Shown piece by piece: positions 1-4,222 of a stretch of DNA of 6,865 nucleotides; position 1 is the stretch's first letter; every line of letters begins with the position of its first letter. This stretch comes from an uncultured Kordia sp. (GTDB taxonomy: Bacteria > Bacteroidota > Bacteroidia > Flavobacteriales > Flavobacteriaceae): NCBI GenBank assembly GCA_913054565.1, contig CAJXHW010000093.1, forward strand, positions 1 to 6,865, written 5' to 3'. Under the pieces are notes generated by a model, which saw only the letters and a list, made by a program, of their open reading frames with translations, did no database searches and was not told where the DNA came from. The position numbers and the translations under genes were made by a program.

Positions 1-2
1 TC

Positions 3-209
3 TCTGATTTTGCACCCAATGAAGAGGGTCAATCGGTGGCATGGTTAGGGGCACCTATCATTCAGCAAGGCTATTTGCACAGTTATGCAATGTTCCGCCT
101 GCCCAACAACGGGATCACTAAACTGATCGCTGATATCAATCAAAACTCTTTACATGTAATTCCAAAAATTGAAATGTTTTTTTGGGTAGGATTTTCTCTA
201 TTATCATAA
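3..209 (+). CDS. Fragment of a Cache-domain chemoreceptor or sensor kinase (partial)
   Basis: Reading frame 3 is open from the window edge to a TAA at 207-209. Its first ~47 codons read like the distal part of a periplasmic dCache sensor domain from a methyl-accepting chemotaxis protein or hybrid histidine kinase: an SDFAP start, AWLGAPI, then a strand with RLPNNGITKLIADIN, matching the family pattern of DFAP..., a PAAFI-like segment and LQL-x-INxIM. After about residue 47 (near 142-150) the translation stops looking like this family, because the base composition changes from 47% G+C to about 30% and a minus-strand gene begins. Both ends of the real gene are therefore missing: the 5' part lies outside the window and the 3' part is replaced by other DNA. 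The family call is from pattern memory and is moderate; the fact that this is foreign to what follows is firmer. Confidence 0.5.
   Translation, partial: SDFAPNEEGQSVAWLGAPIIQQGYLHSYAMFRLPNNGITKLIADINQNSLHVIPKIEMFFWVGFSLLS
139..150. other. Composition and coding-strand boundary (island edge or chimeric join)
   Basis: Here a 47% G+C plus-strand coding fragment meets ~30% G+C DNA with all genes on the minus strand. The stop codon of the first minus-strand gene (140-142) falls inside the join. I see no inverted repeat, tRNA end or integrase next to it, so the sequence does not show whether the cause is insertion of a mobile island or misassembly. Confidence 0.5.
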
Positions 210-748
210 ATATGACGCATACTATACTTCCAAAGCCCCATATTTCCACTACCAGTATTCATGCCCTTCTTCGCTTTCCAATTGTATGATATTTTATAGT
301 TTTTAGAAGAATCATTTTCAGCTAGATAAACTGCATAGTCTCCTATTGTTATTAGAATTACATCAACACAATATTTGTCTCTAATCACTGAACTAATATT
401 AGCATTGACTCTTCTATTTATTAGATTAAAATCAGAAATACTTAAATTATAGTTTCCTATATTACCGATTACTCCAATATATTCTTCTAAAGCTTCAGTT
501 TCTTTTTTTAGTTTTTTTAGTTCAAGAATTTCTTCAGAAGTATACTCATCTGATTCTATAGCTTCTTCAATTTCATCAGCTAACTCATAAGCAGCTGTTT
601 TTTGCTTTTCACAACCCTCCTCATTCATTATATCACTTCTAAAGTTTCTAGCTATACTTGAGAGTTTATAGTCAAAATCGGAAGGAGTATCTTGGGTATT
701 AAAAACGCCAAAAAAAATTGTTGTGGTTATTATAAGTATTAATTTCAT
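140..748 (-). CDS. Exported protein of unknown function, 202 aa
   Basis: I do not recognise the family. Residues 1-18 or so form a signal peptide: Lys2, then a hydrophobic run (LILIITTTIFFGVF) and a polar NTQDTP stretch; there is no lipobox Cys, so the mature protein should be periplasmic or secreted. Residues ~45-92 are rich in Glu/Lys/Leu and should form long helices or a coiled coil, followed by a more beta-like part with two Cys (Cys127 in DKYCVDV and Cys199 near the C-terminus), an aromatic GLWKYSMRHIY segment and an ITCKEF end. Cys46 is also present. ATG at 748 is the first start and gives the complete signal peptide; no clear Shine-Dalgarno. It lies 142 nt downstream of the reverse transcriptase on the same strand and could be cargo or a co-transcribed accessory gene. 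Its stop codon sits at the composition boundary, so the true C-terminus could be altered if the join is artificial. Confidence 0.6.
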   Translation of the reverse strand: MKLILIITTTIFFGVFNTQDTPSDFDYKLSSIARNFRSDIMNEEGCEKQKTAAYELADEIEEAIESDEYTSEEILELKKLKKETEALEEYIGVIGNIGNYNLSISDFNLINRRVNANISSVIRDKYCVDVILITIGDYAVYLAENDSSKNYKISYNWKAKKGMNTGSGNMGLWKYSMRHIYDNRENPTQKNISIFGITCKEF

Positions 749-757
749 CTGTTTTTC

Positions 758-823
758 TTATTTATGATTCTTTACCTTTTTTAACATAGATAGAATAACT
801 AGTCCTATAGCAACTTTTTTCAT
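758..823 (-). CDS. Possible 21-aa hydrophobic peptide
   Basis: An ATG at 823 opens a 21-codon frame, MKKVAIGLVILSMLKKVKNHK: a basic N-terminus, an 11-residue hydrophobic core and a basic tail. It resembles a small membrane peptide or the start of a signal peptide. No strong ribosome binding site is visible. It overlaps the alternative small frame at 762-848, so at most one of the two is likely to be used. Both may be chance. Confidence 0.2.
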   Translation of the reverse strand: MKKVAIGLVILSMLKKVKNHK

Positions 824-848
824 CAAAAACACCAGGAATAGCATTCAT
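762..848 (-). CDS. Possible 28-aa small ORF
   Basis: ATG at 848 opens a 28-codon frame (begins MNAIPGVFDEKSC, ends VKKGKES) that stops 13 nt before the start of the exported protein gene and starts 42 nt after the reverse transcriptase stop. It has no hydrophobic segment and no recognised family. The spacing would suit a leader or translationally coupled small gene, but nothing in the composition separates it from random AT-rich sequence. Confidence 0.15.
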   Translation of the reverse strand: MNAIPGVFDEKSCYRTSYSIYVKKGKES

Positions 849-890
849 TTTTTTTAAGTTTAGTGTGTGTTTTTTTTATTTAAATGGAAA

Positions 891-2426
891 TTACTTTTTT
901 AATTCCTTTATTAACTTGTTCCAAGATTTACTTGTTTGCTGCTTAATTTTATTACTGATCATGGTATTAGCTGCTTTATTAGAATATGATAAGAAATTAC
1001 CCCAGTCATAATGCTCTGACTTTACATAACCTTGGACGGAAACATCCCATTCCCATTTTCTTTTCCGATCTGCTCCTTTATAGGAATACCTATTTAAAAT
1101 CCTTCTTTTGAAAATTTCTTCATATGTGTTACTTTTTTTTATCCCTGCAAAATGTTTTGAACGTTTAATTGTTCTTTTCATTTTTCTATAATACGTAGAT
1201 ACACTAGCCGACTTTAGTAAAACAGAACTACCATCAAATTCAAACCCTAAATACATGAAGTTTTTATTCCAGTTTATTTCTTTTCGAAATTCTTGCCCAC
1301 ATATTAAACTGTTATTTTCCCTCTTGAAATGAAATATTTGTGTTTTAGGTTCTTGAATTTCTAATTTTATTTTATCTATTTCAAGGTTCATTAGCTTAAT
1401 GATATTGTCCTTTTCTACTTTAGGACAAACCACCACCATATCGTCAGAATAACGTCTATAAATACCTTTATTAGAAATATATTCATTTATCGTTTTATCA
1501 AAATCAATCATGTAAGCATTTGCAAGGACAGAACTTATTGGGGAACCTTGAGGGATACCAAAATTTCTTTTGACGACTGCACCATTTGCTAATTTTGCTT
1601 TTTTAGTATTCTTTAAAAGTTTGTTCTTAACTTTTAAAAATTCTTTTTGAGTACAGAAAGCTATAGCATCCTTATTTTTTAAATGTTTTATTTTAGAAAT
1701 TCTAGCCTTTCTAATGGGCATTAAATTCCCTTGAAAATCTCTTTTCTGAATTAGTATCTTATCTTTAAACTCTTCAAAGATATCTACTATATCTACATAG
1801 CTAAAGCGAGTTATACCTTTAAACACATTAAAATGTGCTTTTGATAGTGCTGATACATTAAATATTTTTGCCCATATTTCTCGTAATACTTTATGATCTA
1901 AATTGTCAAAAAAGCTTTTTATATCAAAAGCAATAACTACAAATTCATCTTCATTATAATCCTTTATATATTTAAAAACATCATTAGCAAAATCTATATT
2001 ACATTTATTAGGCCCGTCAATACTTTTTTTCTCCTTTGGGATAGACCTATAGGCTAATATAGATTCATCTAGATTGTATTGCTTTAAGAGCTTTTCATAT
2101 TCAACTGATATGAGTTGTGAATAATAACTGTAGATCAAAGAATCTAAATGAGATGCATAGTAGAGTTCTCTTTCTTTAATAGCTCTTTTTCGTAAAGCCT
2201 TATCCCCTGTTAGTATAACCTTACCATTATCTTTAGAATATTCTTTTCTAAACTTTCTAACTTTTGATGTTCTGTGAATAAAAGGCAAGAAAGAATGTTT
2301 GGCTATTTTAGACGGATTTGTAACATAATTTTCAATCCATTTAATTCTATCCGAGTTTTGTAAGGGTAAGCCAATGTGTGGATACCTTTTTAATTTAAAC
2401 CAATCTTTTTCTTTTTTCTTTGCCAT
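891..2426 (-). CDS. Stand-alone defence-type reverse transcriptase (UG/DRT class), 511 aa
   Basis: RNA-templated DNA polymerase, expected to copy the RNA encoded just upstream. Visible RT motifs: motif A at 167-178 (FDIKSFFDNLDH, metal ligand D168), motif B at 290-299 (GIPQGSPISS) followed by VLANAYMIDFD, motif C at 323-330 (YRRYSDDM, catalytic D328/D329), and a motif D/E-like MYLGFEFDG at 391-399. The N-terminal ~160 residues (KRYPHIGLPL, HSFLPFIH, YYASHLDSLIYSYY, AYRSIP, KCNIDFA) and the C-terminal helical tail after 450 (WGNFLSYSNKAA) match what I recall of unknown-group/DRT antiviral RTs, with a ~110-residue insertion between motifs A and B. There is no maturase, HNH or retron VTG signature. 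A single-gene RT with a long upstream non-coding interval resembles DRT2 or DRT9; I cannot decide the subgroup. I chose ATG 2426 (MAKKKEKDW) over an in-frame TTG at 2432. Confidence 0.88.
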   Translation of the reverse strand: MAKKKEKDWFKLKRYPHIGLPLQNSDRIKWIENYVTNPSKIAKHSFLPFIHRTSKVRKFRKEYSKDNGKVILTGDKALRKRAIKERELYYASHLDSLIYSYYSQLISVEYEKLLKQYNLDESILAYRSIPKEKKSIDGPNKCNIDFANDVFKYIKDYNEDEFVVIAFDIKSFFDNLDHKVLREIWAKIFNVSALSKAHFNVFKGITRFSYVDIVDIFEEFKDKILIQKRDFQGNLMPIRKARISKIKHLKNKDAIAFCTQKEFLKVKNKLLKNTKKAKLANGAVVKRNFGIPQGSPISSVLANAYMIDFDKTINEYISNKGIYRRYSDDMVVVCPKVEKDNIIKLMNLEIDKIKLEIQEPKTQIFHFKRENNSLICGQEFRKEINWNKNFMYLGFEFDGSSVLLKSASVSTYYRKMKRTIKRSKHFAGIKKSNTYEEIFKRRILNRYSYKGADRKRKWEWDVSVQGYVKSEHYDWGNFLSYSNKAANTMISNKIKQQTSKSWNKLIKELKK

Positions 2427-2510
2427 AATCAAAATGAGAAATGGGGAGCCAACTACGAGGCGGTGCTTTTAGAAATAATTGCTTACTTCGTGAATGAATG
2501 CATGCTCTAT

Positions 2511-2526
2511 CGACACCAACGTGTCG
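2511..2526 (-). other. Perfect 6-bp hairpin in the candidate ncRNA
   Basis: CGACAC and GTGTCG pair perfectly around a GTTG tetraloop. It is the most G+C-rich hairpin of the interval. It lies downstream of the direct repeats, inside the reading frame that crosses this RNA. Confidence 0.6.
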
Positions 2527-2545
2527 CCCCAATTCAAGTCGGGTG

Positions 2546-2554
2546 GTAAAATAA
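2546..2554 (-). repeat. Partial third repeat copy (TTATTTTAC)
   Basis: Nine nucleotides identical to the sequence at 2567-2575, offset by 21 nt, and eight of them identical to copy 1, offset by 159 nt. Both offsets are multiples of three, so all three copies lie in one frame. It could serve as an alternative template end. Confidence 0.4.
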
Positions 2555-2564
2555 TTGTTATATA

Positions 2565-2574
2565 TTGTAAAATA
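2565..2574 (-). repeat. Direct repeat copy 2 (TATTTTACAA)
   Basis: Second perfect copy, in the same reading frame as the first (Ile-Leu-Gln again). A jump of the nascent cDNA between the two copies would create a 138-nt unit joined without frame change. Confidence 0.55.
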
Positions 2575-2702
2575 AACTCTATGACGAACTTAAATGACAG
2601 AACAATCAATAGGTATGCCTCTATCAGTATTTCTCTGATGGCGGGGCTAATACAGATGTTAAACCTTATAGATATAGAAATAATTCCATATTTAGGTTGC
2701 AT

Positions 2703-2712
2703 TTGTAAAATA
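2703..2712 (-). repeat. Direct repeat copy 1 (TATTTTACAA)
   Basis: First copy of a perfect 10-nt direct repeat on the ncRNA strand; the second is at 2565-2574, offset by exactly 138 nt. It reads as codons for Ile-Leu-Gln immediately before an ATG (2702). Candidate 5' boundary of an RT template. Confidence 0.55.
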
Positions 2713-2719
2713 CCATATC

Positions 2720-2757
2720 CTCAACAGCTTTTAATGTTGAGCTAGACTAAACGTCTA
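2720..2757 (-). other. Two adjacent hairpins at the 5' side of the candidate ncRNA
   Basis: TAGAC/GTCTA pair around GTTTA (2757-2743) and, one nucleotide later, CTCAACA/TGTTGAG pair around an 8-nt loop (2741-2720). Both stems are perfect. They sit immediately 5' of the first direct-repeat copy at 2712-2703, where they could act as a boundary for the template or as an RT-binding platform. Neither is followed by a U-tract, so they do not look like terminators. Confidence 0.55.
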
Positions 2758-2806
2758 TACCTTAAAACGCATTATTCGGCTCTCCCCAAAACTCACTTTT
2801 TTATTT

Positions 2807-3283
2807 TTATGTTAACACTTTCAATTCTTTCTTCTTAATTTTTTTCCATCTCATTATTGATGCGCTTAACTCTCTAGCCACTCTTTTACCTTCTATAGCC
2901 ATATCTCTACTATTTTCGGTGTGAAAATCACCTATTGTAGCTTTATATTCTTTTGGATCTCCAAGGGAATGCTGCATAGGTTTTCTGTATATCTCTCCCC
3001 AACTTAATATGTCTTGAAAAACTCCTTTATCTTGATATTCGCCACTATTCCAGTTTTTAAGAAAAAAAGCTTGCTCAAATGAATTCTCATTTATTTTTAC
3101 TAAATCCTTTATTTTTTTTGCTACTCCTTTAAAACCTATTTTTAGTTTATTTTTTTTCATCATTGAATTTAAACGATCTTCAATAATGCCATAACAGATA
3201 AAAGATGCTTCAAAATAATATTCATTTTCTATAGCCTCATCTACTCTATTCAATAAATGTTTGTACCAGTCCGATTTTTTCAT
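2807..3283 (-). CDS. HEPN-like protein, putative RNase or effector, 158 aa
   Basis: An all-helical small protein. Residues 1-40 (DWYKHLLNRVDEAIENEYYFEASFICYGIIEDRLNSM in outline) match the paired-helix start of HEPN-type domains, including an acidic-x-Arg step (E35, R37), and residues 100-105 (R-KPMQ-H) give the R-x4-H signature that forms the metal-independent RNase site in active HEPN proteins. A final helix follows (MAIEGKRVARELSASIMRWKK) with a basic tail. If active it would cleave RNA, as HEPN toxins and effectors do; if not, it could be a binding partner. It starts 15 nt after the cyclase-like gene, in the same frame and behind two stop codons, so the two are almost certainly co-translated from one message. 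The assignment comes from fold pattern and motif, without a database match; a structural HEPN-like domain without RNase activity is the main alternative. Confidence 0.6.
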   Translation of the reverse strand: MKKSDWYKHLLNRVDEAIENEYYFEASFICYGIIEDRLNSMMKKNKLKIGFKGVAKKIKDLVKINENSFEQAFFLKNWNSGEYQDKGVFQDILSWGEIYRKPMQHSLGDPKEYKATIGDFHTENSRDMAIEGKRVARELSASIMRWKKIKKKELKVLT

Positions 3284-3302
3284 TAATTATCTCATTAATT
3301 AT
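3281..3302. repeat. Tandem 12-bp duplication of the stop/start region
   Basis: CATTAATTAT occurs twice, separated by CT (3281-3290 and 3293-3302). On the minus strand this duplicates a TAATTAATG block, so the cyclase-like stop (3301-3299) is followed by ATG-AGA-TAA and then the real HEPN start at 3283. The first ATG is a two-codon dead end, in frame with the second. It may tune coupled translation of the HEPN-like protein. Confidence 0.6.
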
Positions 3303-4201
3303 ATTTCAATTTTTTTTACAGCTAATAAGGTTTTATAAAACTCATCCTCACCTTTAGGATCAACTATAGAAAAATCATTACCTAAAGTAGAAGTTACCTT
3401 AACTAAAGCCTCATTATACTGTGGAACCATCCATGACATTTTCTCTACTACCTTATCAACACCTGAGGCAATCCCATTTTCAATTATTTCATTCAGTGAC
3501 TTTAATTTAATGTACATATTAGCTCTAAACTCATGTAATTCCGGAGACTTTAAATCTTGCTCATTCACCTCAACAAGTTGCTTTATTGCTTCAAACTCAT
3601 TTGTAGCCCATATTCCATCTTGTTCATGTAAATTAATATGATCGGAACAAAATTTATTAAAAGGGCTTTTTCTTGATATTTCAGGATCTATAATTATTCT
3701 TGGAAAATTAGCTACTTTAGACTCTAAATAATAAGCTCGTACTAAACCTGGCCCTACACAATATCTTTCATTATGATATAGTTTTTCATAAGTTATCCCA
3801 CCACGTAATAATACTCCTTTAGAAAGTATCATATTTTGTGCTTCATGAATAGTATCTATTAATTCCTTGAAATTCCATTCAAGATACTCTTTAGTACCTC
3901 TATAAGATATAACAACCAAATCTGAAAAAACAGTAACTCTTCTATCTTGAAGTCTTACTGGGTCAATAACCTTAAAGTCATCGTTTTGTACTGCATATTT
4001 AGATTTAGCGAACCTTTCATGAAAGGATTCCTTGCTCATATCTTTGTGAAACGTTTCCAAAACATCTAAAACATTTTTTAAATCTCTTTCTTCTAAGTAT
4101 TTTACAAAACCTAAAAGGTCAACAAATGCTACTAGTCTATACTCATATGCTGCATCTTTAAAAGTAAACCCCGTGTATTCTTCCTCATCAGCTATATTCA
4201 T
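3299..4201 (-). CDS. Class III nucleotide-cyclase-like protein, 300 aa
   Basis: The N-terminal 170 residues follow the class III adenylate/guanylate cyclase pattern: FVDLLGF at 26-32 (metal-ligand position D28), VFSDLVVIS at 91-99 (second metal position D94), LLRGGITYEKLYH at 131-143 (the RxGI-x-G strand) and VGPGLVRAYYLE at 149-160 with A164 and PRIII at 167-171. The positions that hold the transition-state Asn and Arg in true cyclases appear to be V154 and Y158, so catalysis is doubtful; it may bind a nucleotide or have shifted chemistry. Residues 200-300 are mostly helical and unassigned. Cyclase-fold proteins drive Pycsar defence (cCMP/cUMP signalling), and this uncharacterised family with an FxDxLGF motif is, in my recollection, common near defence genes. 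ATG 4201 has a good ribosome binding site; the gene lies 21 nt after hsdR and 15 nt before the HEPN-like gene. Confidence 0.6.
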   Translation of the reverse strand: MNIADEEEYTGFTFKDAAYEYRLVAFVDLLGFVKYLEERDLKNVLDVLETFHKDMSKESFHERFAKSKYAVQNDDFKVIDPVRLQDRRVTVFSDLVVISYRGTKEYLEWNFKELIDTIHEAQNMILSKGVLLRGGITYEKLYHNERYCVGPGLVRAYYLESKVANFPRIIIDPEISRKSPFNKFCSDHINLHEQDGIWATNEFEAIKQLVEVNEQDLKSPELHEFRANMYIKLKSLNEIIENGIASGVDKVVEKMSWMVPQYNEALVKVTSTLGNDFSIVDPKGEDEFYKTLLAVKKIEI

Positions 4202-4208
4202 ATCAATA

Positions 4209-4216
4209 CTTCCTTT
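4209..4216 (-). promoter_or_regulatory. Shine-Dalgarno of the cyclase-like gene
   Basis: AAAGGAAG ends 7 nt before ATG 4201 and is the clearest ribosome binding site in the window; it fixes this start. A GGAGG also occurs at 4234-4230 inside the last hsdR codons, too far upstream to serve this ATG. Confidence 0.6.
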
Positions 4217-4222
4217 TTCTTT

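Larger units (their letters stand above)
2472..2720 (-). other. Stop-free frame across the ncRNA; candidate concatemer ('never-ending') ORF
   Basis: One minus-strand frame has no stop from 2720 to the TAA at 2471-2469 (83 codons; first ATG at 2702). It spans both repeat copies. Joining the repeats yields a 46-codon unit that begins MQPKYG, ends EFILQ and is dominated by Ile, Leu, Val and Phe, so a concatemer would encode an open-ended hydrophobic repeat protein with one Met per unit. I do not annotate it as an ordinary gene: it has no ribosome binding site, its product matches no family I know, and it lies inside the structured RNA. The interpretation rests on the DRT2/Neo precedent, in which RT-made repeats of a non-coding RNA create an open-ended ORF. 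Confidence 0.4.
2434..2797 (-). ncRNA. Candidate structured template RNA of the reverse transcriptase (~360 nt)
   Basis: The interval between the HEPN-like gene and the RT has no convincing conventional gene, is richer in G+C than its neighbours and is highly structured. On the minus strand its 5' arm (2796-2776: GTGAG, TTT, TGGGGAG, a bulged AG, CCGA) pairs with its 3' arm (2452-2434: TTGG, CTCCCCA, TTT, CTCAT), giving about 16 pairs with one symmetrical U-rich internal loop. The 3' arm ends 8 nt before the RT start codon. Inside are perfect hairpins at 2757-2743, 2741-2720, 2639-2623 and 2526-2511, and a possible long-range GCCCC (2647-2643)/GGGGC (2530-2526) pairing. A TAAAAAT at 2809-2803 could be a -10 element giving a 5' end near 2797; I see no good -35. 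Position, size and closed fold are those of DRT-type or retron-type RT-associated RNAs. The exact ends are inferred. Confidence 0.6.

Noticed and set aside
2427..2432. TTG at 2432 as the RT start
   Set aside because: The ATG two codons later gives a normal N-terminus, and TTG would add only Met-Ile.
2469..2702. A conventional 77-aa membrane protein gene on the minus strand
   Set aside because: There is no ribosome binding site, the product fits no family I know, it lies within the closed RNA fold, and the complementary strand is open too; the concatemer reading explains it better.
2443..2787. GGGGAGCC and GGCTCTCCCC as terminal inverted repeats of an insertion sequence
   Set aside because: The interval encodes no transposase, there is no target duplication, and the complementarity continues beyond these blocks in the way of an RNA stem.
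891..2797. Retron or group II intron
   Set aside because: No retron VTG or NAxxH signature and YSDD rather than YADD; no maturase or HNH domain and no recognisable intron domain V next to the RT.
891..2797. Diversity-generating retroelement
   Set aside because: Motif B reads QGSPISS rather than the SQ-type DGR motif, and I see no template/variable repeat pair with adenine-biased differences.
3299..4201. A confident Pycsar (PycC) cyclase call
   Set aside because: The transition-state Asn and Arg are not where expected, and there is no transmembrane or TIR effector next to it; only the fold similarity is supported.
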